Source: Ceratothoa steindachneri (Eukaryota > Arthropoda > Malacostraca > Isopoda > Cymothoidae). Taken from it: a stretch of 64,000 nt of DNA. Below, one piece after another: positions 50,011 through 62,116 of this stretch. The notes under the pieces were generated by a model, which searched no databases, had not been told where the DNA came from, and saw only the letters and a program-made list of their open reading frames with translations. Both the position numbers and the translations under genes were made by a program. The stretch is taken from contig OZ018317.1 of the NCBI GenBank assembly GCA_963969495.1, positions 29,754,503 through 29,818,502 of the forward strand, in the 5' to 3' direction. The first letter of the stretch is position 1. Each line of letters starts with the position of its first letter.

Positions 50011-50286
50011 AGAAAATCAAATTCCATTTGTGGTCTAGGAATTGCGCATTGCGGCGGGTGATTGAGTTTGTTAATGCGCGTTGCATTTAATGCTTGAGTT
50101 TCTATAAGATCTTCCTATAAATAATGCTGCTTTTTTTTAATGTTTATTATTATTTTATGGCTAGAAATAATCGAAAGCAAGTTTATTTTTATACTAGACT
50201 ACTCTACTGATACCAAATTAATATCTCATTTCGAGTTATTTTGTATTATTATTATTGTTAATTCAATGACCCTTATCGTTAATCGA

Positions 50287-51300
50287 TGAGTATTATGGAC
50301 GCGTCAAAAGAGCAGTTTCGCAACTTTATGCTTTTGGAGTTTAGAAAATACAACAATGCGAAGTTAACTGCAGAAAGTTTGTACCAAGTATGCAGTGAAG
50401 GAAAAGTTAGTGTGAGACAGTACCAGATAGGGTTTCAGAATTTTCGCTCGGGGAAATATTGGTCTCAAATATAAATTCCGTTCAAGACTATCAGTGGAAT
50501 TTGATCAAGATCTTTTGAAAAAAAAAAGTGGAGGAAAATCCAATAATAATGTTGAGAAAACTGCATTCAACTCATTCCACGGGGCATCGTCATTTAAAGG
50601 AAATAGGCAAAGTTTCACGATTGTGGCAATGGATGCGTCAAGAGCTGTCAGAGATACACTTGCGACAAAGAACCAACATTTGTTCATCTCTCCTCTCTCT
50701 ACTACAAGGTGAACCATTTTTGAGTAGGATTAGTACAGGAGACGAAAAGTGGGATTATATACAATAATATTAAAAATTCTCGATAATAGATTAATCCTGG
50801 GGAAGAACCGATGCCCCAGGTGAAAGAGGCCCCTTCCATCGAAGATTCTCTGCGTTTGGTGTGAGATGAGTGGTATAACTCATTTTGATCTTCTTAACTC
50901 AAATCAAACTATCACCAAAGATGCTTACTGTGTTTAGCTAGACCGTATACATCCAGCCCTTCAAGAAAAAAAAAGGTCAGCATTAATCAATAGATAAAGA
51001 GTGCTCTTTCATAAAGACAACGCACGACCTCATATCGCAGGACCTATCATAAAAAAATAGTAACAATTTCGATTTGAAACGAATGCGTTATTCTCCATAC
51101 TTACCAATTTAGCCTCATTAGATTGCAATATTTTTTAGGAGTTTAGCAAATCACCTGACGAGAATAAAGATGTCAACTGCAGAAGAGGTCGAAACAACAT
51201 CAAAGAACTTTTTAAATCAAGTAAAACAATTTTTAAAAACATGCTATCGAAAATGTTATTAGAAAGATGGAGACTAGTAATAGAAACTGGTGGAAATTAT
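50287..51300 (+). pseudogene. Mariner (DD34D-type) transposase remnant
   Basis: SKEQFRNFMLLEFRKYNNAK (from 50304) is the mariner N-terminal domain, and SVRQYQIGFQNFRSGKY (50410-50460) the first helix-turn-helix end. RHLKEIGKVSRLWQWMRQEL (50585-50645) follows, then SLLQGEPFLSRISTGDEKWDYI (50694-50760), with the first catalytic Asp at 50741. LFHKDNARPHIA (51004-51040) holds the second at 51016. A degraded LASLDCNIF (about 51109-51136) marks the third. Several frameshifts and stops. The remnant ends about 20 bp before a (TA)n array. Confidence 0.85.
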
Positions 51301-51317
51301 ATCAATAATCGAATTAA

Positions 51318-51318
<1 letters not shown>

Positions 51319-51351
<33 letters not shown>
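51319..51351. repeat. (TA)n microsatellite
   Basis: About 33 bp of TA just after the mariner remnant. Confidence 0.95.
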
Positions 51352-51354
<3 letters not shown>

Positions 51355-52640
51355 GCAATTTATATACATTTCAACGACTTTATTTTCAACCCTTCTAGGA
51401 GTTTACTAAAATTCATTTAAACAAAGATGTCTTAGAAAGAAAATAACTAAACAGTTTAGCTGATGCCTTTCGATAAAACTTCTATCATCTTGGGAAACTA
51501 TATATTGATTGGAAATTAAATAAACTGTCTAAGTTGTGCATCCCGTTAGGTTTAGTTATAAAGACGAAGGCTAAAAATTGCTCTTTTCGCAAACTTATAA
51601 GTACATTAATGAGAATTGACTTTTCTCTTAATTCCGCCTCTCTGCTAAGAAGAAACTAAGCAAAAATGAGAAAAGTTCGATTTATGATTTTGGGGAGCGG
51701 CCGTTTTGGCTCGCTTTGCTTTTTCAGCTTCGTTTTTATTTTAGGGCGAAGGGAGGTGACGACTGCAGAGGAGGAGAAAGGATAAGAAGTTTATTATTAT
51801 TAAAGGAAGACTTATTTGTCCATTTCTTTTCGAATTTTCTTCTAGAAAATTCCAATTTTGATGGTTGAAGACAAGTGAATGTTGGGGGCATGAGAGGCGG
51901 ACTTAGGGGAAAAGGAGGGGGGGGAGGGAAGGGGGGATTTCTTTATAATTGTACCTAAATAATTCCATCGTTCAAAGATATCAATTTACTGCACCGTCAT
52001 GAATCAAACCCGATTGGAAATAAAACACAATTTAGTTGTCAAGAAATTAATGTTTTTAAAAGAAGAAAAGTAGTCATTAATAAAAAGTCTTTTCTTGAAG
52101 AATTCATTCACACATTATCAAATATAAGATTTAATATTCCTTTTTCCATCCCCATATTCGAGTAAACTTTGCTTTTTAGGGGAAGTTTTAATGACTGAAA
52201 TGGTTAGAAGGGACAAGTTCCGGTGAATGTAGAAGAACTTCATAACTTAAAACATCGTTGTTGTTTTTCTTGGATCAAATATGCCCTATGTGAAGGATGC
52301 ATTTTCATGAAGGACGAGGGCAAGAGAATGAGGATTTTATTCAAAATTTTCACTTAAAAGTTGCAATTGTTGAACACATAAGTTAGGTTTGAGATAAATC
52401 AATATTCACACGTTGTAAACGCTGTCCTTCGGACAGTTTGTGTATGACACAGACAATTTTTATAGGTGATAAAATACCTAAGCATTACTACAATTCTTTT
52501 TAACCATCTTAAAGGGAATATGGAACAATTCGAACAACTATTATAAGCACTTTTTGTCTTCTATACACCACATTAATTACTTAGCAACTTAGTAGATTAA
52601 TACCGTAATTGTTAATGGTAGTAGATTGTTATCACCTAAG
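51352..52640. other. No recognised gene
   Basis: AT-rich with a G-rich stretch (51905-51937: runs of G4, G8, G3 and G6) that is a quadruplex candidate. Confidence 0.45.
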
Positions 52641-52644
52641 ACCG

Positions 52645-52646
<2 letters not shown>

Positions 52647-52676
<30 letters not shown>

Positions 52677-52712
52677 GTCTCTCTCTCTCTCTCTGTCTCT
52701 CTCTCTCTCTCT
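52647..52712. repeat. (CT)n microsatellite
   Basis: CTCTCT with TTT and GT interruptions. Confidence 0.95.
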
Positions 52713-52744
52713 TCTCTATATCGTGATCTTAACTGGTTAATCTT

Positions 52745-53095
52745 AATAGCAAATGAGTTGTATTAAAGAAAAATGTGGTATTAGCAAATGTGAGCATTAA
52801 CAAAAGGGTTATTAGCAATTGGAGTTATTAACAAATGCTGAGTATTAGAAAATGTATATCAGCCTATGTGGGTATTAGCAACCGGATTATTAGCAAATGG
52901 GGCGTTATAAAATAGTGTGTTATCAAATGGGGTATTTTAAAATGTGCCATTCACAAATGGGGATATTACCAAATCGTGCATTACCAAATGAATCATTTGC
53001 AAAAGGGGAGTATTGGTTGAATGGGGAAAATTTTAAATGAGGTAATAGCAGATGGGGGTATTAGCAAATGGGGTATTTGCAAACTGGGGTGTTGG
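52745..53095. repeat. Minisatellite, about 18-19-bp unit (GTATTAGCAAATGGGG)
   Basis: About 18 degenerate copies. The best preserved are at the right end (53050-53090). Confidence 0.8.
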
Positions 53096-53624
53096 GTAGG
53101 TATATCTCCATAGATTCAGCTGATCTTCTAGGCAGGCTTCTAAATGCGAGCACACCCATGAGTGAAATTGAGGATAACGCTTGGCTCGGAATAGGCGCTA
53201 TAATAATCCCATGATCCCCTTTCAATGTATTGGGTGATTGCTGATTACTCGTCTTCAAATTGCCTATACTCACCCTATTCTTTCTTCTTTATTTTCCTAA
53301 TTATTTTCTTCATTATCACTTGCACAGTTGTTTATTTACATTGGATAAAAAACAAAAAAAAACGAGAGCATCTCAGTTGGAAACTTTAATATGAGCGAAG
53401 GGTAAATAAAGTGGCGAAGTTCAGTTAAAATGAGTGGACAGTGCGTCACTCGAGTAGTCCAAAGAGGAGACTAATTGTGCACTCAAGATCGGGGAGGGAT
53501 GCACAACTCTCCTGGGGGCGTTTGGCCTTGAGGGCACACAATTCACGACACCAGAAGGTGTATGGTTGCTTAAAGGCCTAACACAAGAGGGTTTTGAATC
53601 GAAAGACGGGGGGGGGGGAATTCC
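53096..53624. other. No recognised feature
   Basis: 53440-53600 is more balanced in composition. A G11 run lies at 53608-53618. Confidence 0.4.
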
Positions 53625-53700
53625 AACTGTTGTTGTGAATAAGGCTTTGGATTTCCAGCACCAGGGTACTGAGTTCAATTCCATACGAGAGGGGGAAGCA
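53625..53700 (+). repeat. tRNA-derived SINE fragment
   Basis: GTTGTGAATAAGGCTTTGGA (53633-53652) resembles a pol III A box and anticodon-arm start. GAGTTCAATTCC (53671-53682) resembles a B box at normal spacing. The overall sequence fits the tRNA-like head seen in many invertebrate SINEs. The first part is cut by the G11 run. Confidence 0.5.
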
Positions 53701-54339
53701 GCCGCCACTGGGTCTGAGTCACACTACCAGACAGCTCCAGACACCTAAGTTACCATACACAGATACTCACTACAACACAGCTGTCGCTTCTTTCCTTCTC
53801 TCTTCGCACACAAAACACATCGCTCCCGGAAGTTTCTAAAAGGCGTTTCATATCCGGACATCTCTAACGTCAATGGGTGGCCCTCCCTTGGGGCCACACC
53901 TAGTTTCTGCTCGCTGGTTGATGACAAAACATTAATACCCCTTTTCCGGCGCCTTCACCTGAACTATTTCCGGCCCCTCGTACCCATAGGCTTATCAGCG
54001 ATTGTCATTCTAATCTTTATTTGATCGGAGGATCTCATATAGTTAACTTCTACAAATACAATTCTACAGTATGTACATAATCTACAGGACCTTCCACTAA
54101 ATTGAATGCCACACATTTGATAAAAATGTGTGAGAAATCTTCCGCTGATACTTGTCTCAATATTATTTGGAAGCGCCCCTTTGAGATTCCATCTTGGAAA
54201 AGGGCCATCGGCATTCTGACATAGGGTGCGATGGGGGAACGGAGCTAAAAAGGTTGAGAATCACTAATAAGACGCAGGTCAAGTATCCGAGTGATCTTTG
54301 TACAGGGTCGTCCAAAATTGAGGAAGATTTTCCAAATAA
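53701..54339. other. No recognised feature
   Basis: Short frames on both strands without motifs. Confidence 0.45.
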
Positions 54340-54800
54340 AATGGAAATCATTTGCGTGACGTCATTTTATATCATTAGGCATTTGCCTGACGTCAATTTC
54401 CATTATTAGACATTTGCCTGACGTCATTTTCCATTAGTTGACATTTGCCTGGTATCATTTTGCATCATTATATATAAGACAGACGTCATCTTCAATTCTT
54501 AGACATTTGCATGACATCATCTTCCATCATTATATATTCCGGTGAAATCATCTCCCATTATTAGATATTTACGTGACGTTATTAAACATTTGCATGACGT
54601 CATCTTCCATCATTATATATTCCGGTGACGTCATCTCCCATTATTAGATATTTGCGTGACGTCATCTCCCATCATTAGACATTCACGTGACGTCATCCCC
54701 CATCATTAGACATTCACGTGACGTCATCTCCCATCATTAGACATTTGCGTGACGTCATATCCCATCATTAGACATTCACGTAGCGTCATTTTTCATCAAT
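54340..54800. repeat. 31-bp minisatellite containing the CRE octamer
   Basis: The unit is CATCATTAGACATTCACGTGACGTCATCTCC. About 14 units are present and about nine contain the exact octamer TGACGTCA. Several also contain CACGTG immediately upstream. The right half (54600-54780) is most homogeneous. No gene is recognisable next to it. Confidence 0.9.
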
Positions 54801-55214
54801 AACATTTACAAATGATGAGCTGCATTAAACAGACAGATTATTTAATTTATTAAATTAATACAAACGTTATGCAATTTTTTTAACTGTAGCACGAGCTTTA
54901 GGCCACCGTGAATGGACAAACAGCGATTCGTACGTACAACTGGAAGAAAAAATGGCGGCAGGGTTATTACAGAGATGGTGAAATGAGACCCATGCTCTCA
55001 TGCTATTGCAAATGATACCACCATTCATTGTTTAACGGGAACAAGTATAGCAGAGCTGCGCGCTCTTCGAGTTTCGATTGCCTTAAGTAGTCTCCTCCTT
55101 AGATTAGTCGGGCTATATATCTTGCGCACATTTTTATTTGCCTTAAGTCCTCCACTTTATGTACGATTTTTTTTAGGGCACTAATTTTCTCCTGTTGGTT
55201 TCCTCTTATTTTCA
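54801..55214. other. No recognised feature
   Basis: AT-rich with no motif. Confidence 0.45.
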
Positions 55215-55460
55215 AAGTTCTAAAAAAAAACCTTTTATAAGAAGCTCTCCTCGAAAGTGTCTACGAAACGCTCTAGAAATATCTCCTAGAGTCTCTCTAG
55301 AATTTTTCGCCTCGAATATCTCTAGGAAGCTCTTAAGGGAATCACCATGGAAATTCTCTAGAAAACTCTCCTTAAGAAGCTCTAGATATCCCTCCATGAA
55401 ACTCTCTCGGAAGCTCTCCGGAAACTCTCAAGGAAGCTCGCCAGGAAGCTTTCCAAGAGG
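55215..55460. repeat. Minisatellite, about 11-bp unit (GAAGCTCTCTA)
   Basis: GGAAGCTCTCC, GAAACTCTCTA and CTAGAAAT variants follow one another, about 20 units. The Ser/Arg-rich frame 55195-55497 is a by-product. Confidence 0.7.
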
Positions 55461-55926
55461 CAAAAGGGAAGCGAAAATTGATAAATATCCTACCTAATGG
55501 GGACGTTTGGAGGGGGAGACGTAATTTTAAGCGCAGAACTTATGACTGTTTAGTCGGATACTAGATTCTCTATCCTCTAGAACCTCACAAAACTAGGCTC
55601 AGAATTAATATTCTCAATAGCGTAATTAAACAACTTTGAACCCCTCGACGCGGATTGAAAAATCAGGGAGAGATAGTGAGAGAGAGAGGGGAGAGAGAGG
55701 CAGAGAGAGAAGGTGGCAGGGGAGAGGAGAGAAAAGGATATATACGTCTCAAAATCCTGAATTTTATTTCTGATCAAGTTCATCCTTGGTCTAAATGACT
55801 CAATCTTGTTGTAGGCCTATGCGTCGTAGGCCTAAGATTTGCAATGTTTGACTTTCGAATGAAGGAGCGCGTCGGTTTCAGACCAGATTACCCTCGCACC
55901 AAAATAATTAAATTCTCAATATTAAC

Positions 55927-55929
<3 letters not shown>
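55461..55929. other. No recognised feature
   Basis: Includes a short (GA)n-rich patch (55668-55735). Confidence 0.45.

Positions 55930-56000
<71 letters not shown>
55930..56000. repeat. (TA)n microsatellite
   Basis: About 71 bp of TA. Confidence 0.97.
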
Positions 56001-56004
<4 letters not shown>

Positions 56005-56117
56005 AATACTTATAAAAATAAGATAAATTGAAGAAAAAATGAAAATTGTATCCTGCAGTTATTCTAGGCTAGACTAAGCTAAGCTGATTGAGCTCATGCG
56101 ACTAGTGTCCCCAGCAA

Positions 56118-57130
56118 GATGGCAACTGTTAAAAGGAAGGTGCAGTGCGTTTCTTGGCTTGCAAAATTTGAATATTTGACTTTCCTGCTACGTGAGTACC
56201 CTTGTGTGTCTACCGAAGAGCTACCACACCAAAATACCATTTGCTGTTGGGATAAACATTTGAAAAAAAGTGAAGCCTAGATGACAAAAAGCATTCCGAT
56301 AGAACACCTGACGATTCTATTGAAGCCATTCGGACAAGTTTCCTTCCTAGTTCAAAGAAATCACTGCGCTCGACAATTAGGACTTGCAAAAACAAGGGTT
56401 CATACAGTCTCGCAAAAGCATTTGTGTTTTACAGCTTATAAACTTTAGGTGTTATATGCACTTCGCCAAGCTGATCACCACAGGAGATACGAATTCGCTG
56501 CTGATATTATTCAGGAGACTGAAGATGCTCTGATCATTTATTAGATCGCATAGTGTTCAATGATGATTGTACTTTTCAGATTTTAAGGCATGTCCATCGA
56601 CACACTATAAGGATATGAGCTAATGAATGTCCACATGTCTATGTTAAACTTGAGTGTAACAGCCCGAAAGTTAATGTGTGGTGTTATCTAGCATGAGATC
56701 GAGAGATTGGCCCATTTTCCTTCGTGGAACTTACTGTCACGTCATTCAACTACATCGCTACGTTGAAACATTTCGCATTCCCCGATTTATGGAAAATAAT
56801 ATCATCTTTCATCAACATTGTGGTCCTCCGCACTCAACCAAAGTTCGAGAATTCTTTAATAAAAACAAATCCACAGAGATTGATATGTAGAGGAAGATGG
56901 AAGCCACATCCCCCAGGCTCTCAGGTCCTCATACCTTTGTACTTTTATTTGTGTGGTTGCGTCAAGCAAAGCGTGTACAGTGGACCCATCAAGGATGTTC
57001 ATCACTTACACGAGCGAATCAAGAAAGTTATCGCGTCCGTCACTTCTGCCTTTGTGGCTAGGATTGAATCGCCACCTAGATCTCTGTAGGGGTACCGAAG
57101 GAGAACCTATATCGAACTACGTTAAAAATA
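56118..57130 (+). pseudogene. Mariner-like transposase remnant (rosa-type relative)
   Basis: Starts MATVKRKVQCVSWLAKFEYL (56118-56177), the DUF4817-type DNA-binding start of a widespread arthropod mariner lineage. Then HLLDRIVFNDDCTFQI (about 56535-56580), KVNVWCYLA (56669-56694), REIGPFSFVELTV (56701-56740), NNIIFHQHCGPPHSTKVREF (56793-56855) and IKDVHHLHERIKKVIASVTSA (56989-57050) follow, and the remnant ends near YRRRTYIEL (57092-57120). The second catalytic block reads HQHCGPPH where relatives have QQDGAPPH, so the Asp is lost. Frameshifts and stops are numerous. It is related to, but older than, the 34.6-kb element. Confidence 0.82.
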
Positions 57131-57310
57131 TTCCTTCAGAGTTCTTCAATTTGCCTTTTTTCTATTTCATCATCATCGTTTCGTGACAATACTAAGGTTA
57201 CTTAAACTTCCACCATGACTGTACGGATACGGTGTATATTATAATTTAATGAGAAAAGTGAATGAAGACAGTACGTCCAGGCATGTTTTTTTTTATCTTC
57301 GGACAAAAAC

Positions 57311-57340
57311 AACGTTTCGGTCATATCGACCCTCTTCAGG
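57311..57340 (-). ncRNA. Hammerhead-like motif of a PLE end
   Basis: On the minus strand CCTGAAGAGGGTCGATATGACCGAAACGTT carries an intact CTGAAGA (CUGANGA core, 57333-57339), a GGTC/GACC stem with a 5-base loop, and GAAAC. GTTTTTGTCC follows, offering a GUC cleavage triplet. I could not pair stem I, so the ribozyme is incomplete or permuted. Such motifs are known from Penelope-like elements. No nuclease or RT sequence is seen beside it. Confidence 0.45.
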
Positions 57341-58256
57341 TTCTAAAAGTAAAGTTGAATAATTAAATAGGTTGTTAAGCAAACATCGTAGATATACTTA
57401 AAATGATAATTATCATTCTTACTAATTAACTGATCACAGATCAGTGCTAGAGTTTGCAACGTTACTTTCGATAGTGAATGAATTTCATCCATCTTCTGTC
57501 GTTTCTTCTAGCCATTTTTCTTGCCCATTTCGACTTCAGAACTGTTAATCTTTTTTTCTATATCTCTCACCCATGTTTTTGTTCTTATCTATATATTTCC
57601 TTTATGGTTTTCGCTGTTTATTCCTACCCCTCATCGTTGTTTCTCTGAATTGTCAGTTCCTGCATATTTTTTATGGGGTTATGAATCAGTGAACACATGT
57701 AAACTTTTGGTTTAGCAAGAGATGGAAATAATTCCATCCTCCCTTGATTGAACTGAGAATTATAATGGTTTATTTTTCGGATTTTGAAATATATCCACTT
57801 TTAAATGAGAAAATGAATAATTTATGCTAATGAAACTTACCGGTGAGAGCGAAAGGTAAACTCTCCGATCAGGGCCTAACGAGGATTACTAGGAAACAGC
57901 ACAAGACTACACCACAAGATAGCCTGCAGCACTAAATAGTCGTCATTGTCAATCGGTATCTACTAGAACACGTCTACTAGAAATTCATCGTCTTGAGATT
58001 CGTAGTAGAAATATATAGTGTTCTCTCTTAGGTCAACTTTGTAAGTAAAGATACAAGGGACGGATGCAAATAATAATGTCATATGCACATCACGGGGTTA
58101 TATACCAAAAAGAGTCATCAATTTTACAAGGGCCAACGATGGATAGTAATAATGTGCAAAGAACCACCAAAAACACTTCAATTTTTTCTACTTGGTCCTG
58201 ATAATGAAGCATGTTCAAATCCCCGGTAGGGAATCTTTTATCCATTCGTGAAAACT
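57341..58256. other. No recognised gene
   Basis: AT-rich. GTTCAAATCCC at 58214-58224 resembles a B box but has no partner A box. Confidence 0.4.
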
Positions 58257-58284
58257 TTGATTGTCACTGCGCAGTGACAATCAA
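58257..58284. repeat. Perfect 28-bp palindrome
   Basis: TTGATTGTCACTGC is followed at once by its exact reverse complement, with no loop, centred on GCGC. Confidence 0.95.
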
Positions 58285-58328
58285 TGTTCCGAGTTGTTTT
58301 ACTGAAGACGATGCCAATCTTGAACATT

Positions 58329-58640
58329 TAGGTTGATTCCTACATTACTTTGGTCGATTCCAACAACATTTTGGTTGATTCCTATATTATTTTGGTCGAT
58401 TTCAAAAACATTTTCGTTGATTATTGCAATTTTGGGGTTGATTCAAACAACATTTTTGTTGATTCTTGCAATATTTTAGTTGATTCCAACAACATTTTGG
58501 TCCATACCTGCAATATTTTGGTTGATTCTAGCAATATTTTGGTCAGTTGCTGCAATATTTTGGTTCATTCCAAAAACATTTTCGTTGATTCCTGCAATAT
58601 TTTTTAGGTTATTCCAACAACATTTTGGTTGGTTTCCACA
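58329..58640. repeat. 21-bp minisatellite, about 14 copies
   Basis: TTGATTCCAACAACATTTTGG and TTGATTCCTGCAATATTTTGG types alternate irregularly. The 21-bp unit keeps a plus-strand frame open at 58350-58607 with a 7-residue repeat (VDSNNIL, VDSCNIL). This is likely incidental. Confidence 0.88.
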
Positions 58641-59404
58641 ATCACCAGGGAAAGGATTGATCTCCTTATTCCAACGGTGTTTCCATGATTCTTTGCCTTC
58701 TTGATTTGTGTTATTATCATAAGTAAGTCATATAGATGTATAAATATAGGTCATTTATGAAATTCTTCGTATATATAAGAATGGGATCCAAAATGCTCCA
58801 GGAAAAACGCGAATTAACTCCCCCCAAAAAACCTCTATGGAAAATTCATTTTTTCGCCGTGCGATAAACTGCTATACAACCATGTTATGCTTTCAAAAGA
58901 GATAGTTAATTGTAAGCAAGTATTGAAATGCTGGTGGAATTGTGATGAAAAATGAAGAGTCACTGTTTTCTTGGTTCCTTTCCTCTTTAACTTTTCCCAA
59001 AACATCGCTCATTATTCCATTCATCTTCCGCAACTCCACCAGGCCAAATTCGATGCCTGTCTTCGCTCCCCGTTTAACAAAGGTAAAAAGCGGCTCACAT
59101 GATAGATTCTTTGAAACTGTTGTTTCTTCCATGATTAATCCATCTCTTATTTATATACACCATAAGATGGTAGCAACGGTATATTTTACTTGGAGAAGAA
59201 ATGAAATTCGACATTTTTTTCGTTTAGGGTAATTTTCAGGGAACTTTTTTAATTACCTTGAATGTGAATGGCACTTCACTGCAAACAATCATATGAGGAT
59301 AACTGCCTCATAAACTGTGGTAGTAAAAGAAGCCTTAAGTTATTTCTAGTAAAGGAGAAATATATAATTTGAGGGTTTAAATTTTTAACATTTTCCTCTC
59401 CTTA
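58641..59404. other. No recognised gene
   Basis: A frame at 58942-59232 lies in slightly richer sequence but shows no motif. Confidence 0.45.
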
Positions 59405-59905
59405 TTTATGTGGTTCTTCTTCGGAAAGAAAGGACTTATGGCCTTATTGATGTTGTTCGTTTTCAGAAATGACTTACAACCTATTTATGTTGTTTTGATA
59501 TTGTTGTTATTCGAAAATGACTTATGAGCTTATTAAAATGTTGTTTTCATGTTGTTCTTTCTCGGAAATGACTTATGACCTTATTTATGTTGTTCTTTTC
59601 GGAAAGGATTTATGACATTTATGTTTTTATCATGTTTTTTTTCGGAAATGACTTATGACCTTATGTTGTTCTTTAAGGAAAGGACTTATGACATTATTTC
59701 ATGCTGTTCTTGTTCGGAAAGGACTTATTTATGTTGTTTCCATGTTTTTCTTGTTCGGAAAGGATTGATGACCTTATTTATGTCGTATTGTTTTCATGTT
59801 GTTCTTTTCTGAAAGGAGTTATGACCATATTTATATTGTTCTTCTTCATAAATGATTTATGACCTTATTTATGTTGTTCTTCTTCGTAAAGGACCTATGT
59901 ATGTA
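59405..59905. repeat. Minisatellite, about 40-50-bp unit
   Basis: ATGTTGTTCTTTTCGGAAA, then GACTTATGACCTTATTT, recurs about 11 times with variable spacing. Confidence 0.8.
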
Positions 59906-61535
59906 TGCTCCGGTTAATCCACGCCCACTCTTCTTTCGGAGTAATTAAAAAATAATCTCGTTTTTAGAGAATAATTTTGATGCAAATTTACCGTTCGAGA
60001 TTTATTACACGAACGCGTATAATTTTCGCGCGTGGAACGCGAGTGACGTTTATTTATGCGGTCGACATTTTCAGGTGTGAAATCCTGTTGAAACGTGGAT
60101 GATTAAATTCGCTCATCAAAATTAAACAAGTGTTACAATAGTCACTTATATATTTTTTTCCTGTTGCACTTTTAGCCATGCCGAAAAAATTGAAAGGTGA
60201 ACAGTCAATATTTCTTTAAATTTTCGTTGTCTCCATCATTCAATTTAATCCCCTTCTAAGACTTCCTGAAACCCTCCCTAGGCTGCAGTGGTGTAGTGCA
60301 CGATAATCAGAATGTAGTAACTGATTATATTCATTAATGATGTTTAAATCAAACATATTTTACTTAAAAGTGATTGAGTGGAAATTATATATTTTAAAGT
60401 AGTAGTGAGCGTATATTATGATAGCTAACGTAGAATTTCTTTGCTCTATGATGCATTTGACGGTGATATTTGGCAACAATATTCTCAGAGTTGGCCTAGA
60501 CCAATCGCCATGCTCGGCAGATTCCTTGGACCCCCATTCGAATTTGTTCGATTGTACGAGATGCAAACTAATTTCCAATTCACCTTTACATAAAATAATC
60601 CTTATTAAATTAATTAATTTATTTGACTAAAGTATTAATTTTATTTTATAAATCATAACAATAACCCTTCAAACTAAATATTAGCTGACAAACTAATTTA
60701 TTATACATCCATATCAGAGTCAACGAACGCATTCGAACACAACATCAGTTAGCCCTGATGCATTTTGCCTTTAAGGGACTACAACCGGTCACCTAGAATC
60801 TACGGTTTTGGAGAGCAATTTCCCACGTATTTCGTGGTATTGATGTTTTCGTCGACTATAGCTCGTAGAGAGGGGCATAATTTATTAGATTTCCACTGCC
60901 TGTGACAGTTACTTTCCGAATTCAGTAATTTATTGTGAATTTTTATTATATGAATGTTGCAAATGTCCTGAATTGATGTACAGTATTGATTTCTTCCATG
61001 AAAAATGAGGCTTAGACTCTGCCCGAAGGAGTAACCAATATGTTTAATAGGATAAAAATGGTAACAGAATTATCCATGGTTTCTTTTTTTTCAGACCGAT
61101 CGTCGTCTTACTGGATAGCAAATTCCAAGCGAAAAACTGCAAGATAAATAGATATTAAAAAAAAAAAACACCCTCTCATTGCTATGGATATCTCATTTTC
61201 TTTAACCATATCATGCCACACACTCACACTATCAGATAATCGCTTTACCACAGACAGCTGCTACACCAAACAAGGAGGCAACATTCACACCGAGTTTTCT
61301 GTTTTTGGTACTCCCCCCCCAAAAAAAATAGGGGAAGGGGCAAAAATTCGGCTGGTTTTCAATTTTTCGATAGGCAGAATTTGAAAAATGGGTAAAATGT
61401 AAATTTGAAATTTAAAATTTAAACTACCAACGCCTTGATTTTTTGAACGAATATAAATTGTCTACGAAATATATGCGTTATGTAGCGAATTATTTGAATA
61501 TTGTTTATTTATATGCATTTATTCGCGTCATGCTC

Positions 61536-61539
<4 letters not shown>
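59906..61539. other. No recognised gene
   Basis: Includes a CpG-containing patch (60005-60065). An ATG with Lys-rich start at 60178 (MPKKLK) is followed by GTGAAC. This could be a first exon with a splice donor, but nothing downstream supports it. Confidence 0.35.

Positions 61540-61616
<77 letters not shown>
61540..61616. repeat. (TA)n microsatellite
   Basis: About 77 bp of TA. Confidence 0.97.
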
Positions 61617-61617
<1 letters not shown>

Positions 61618-61660
61618 AAAACTCACAAAGTATCGCGTGAGTAAGCAATAAATGCAACAA

Positions 61661-61924
61661 AGCCCACAGGGGAAATTAATACGAGGATTCCAAGTACTTT
61701 CGAACTTTATTTCGAGTTCTTTATCAAGGAATAACAGGAGTATTGAAAATTGTAATATTTATAAGGATGATACAGGGGTTTTTGCTTTTTTTGTGGGCGT
61801 TCCCTCTCCTCTGTATCATCTTATAAATATTACAATTTTCAATACTTCTGCTATTCCTGGATAAAGAACTCGAAATGAAGATCGAAAGTACTTGGAATCC
61901 TCGTATTAATTTTCCCTGTGGGCT
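61661..61924. mobile_element. Head-to-head inverted pair of PLE 3' ends
   Basis: The left arm 61661-61776 (AGCCCACAGGGGAAATTAAT onwards) is the near-exact reverse complement of the right arm 61810-61924 (ending TTTTCCCTGTGGGCT), with an unpaired centre of about 33 bp. In 5'-3' element orientation each arm contains ATAAAGAACTCGAAATAAAG followed by TTCGAAAGTACTTGG, the same motif as the PLE end at 41415-41450. The 3' ends point outwards and the right one abuts (TA)n. Confidence 0.8.
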
Positions 61925-61925
61925 A

Positions 61926-62116
<191 letters not shown>

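Noticed and set aside
60178..60200. First coding exon starting MPKKLK with a GT donor
   Set aside because: Only six codons, with no supported downstream exon. The GT is as likely by chance.
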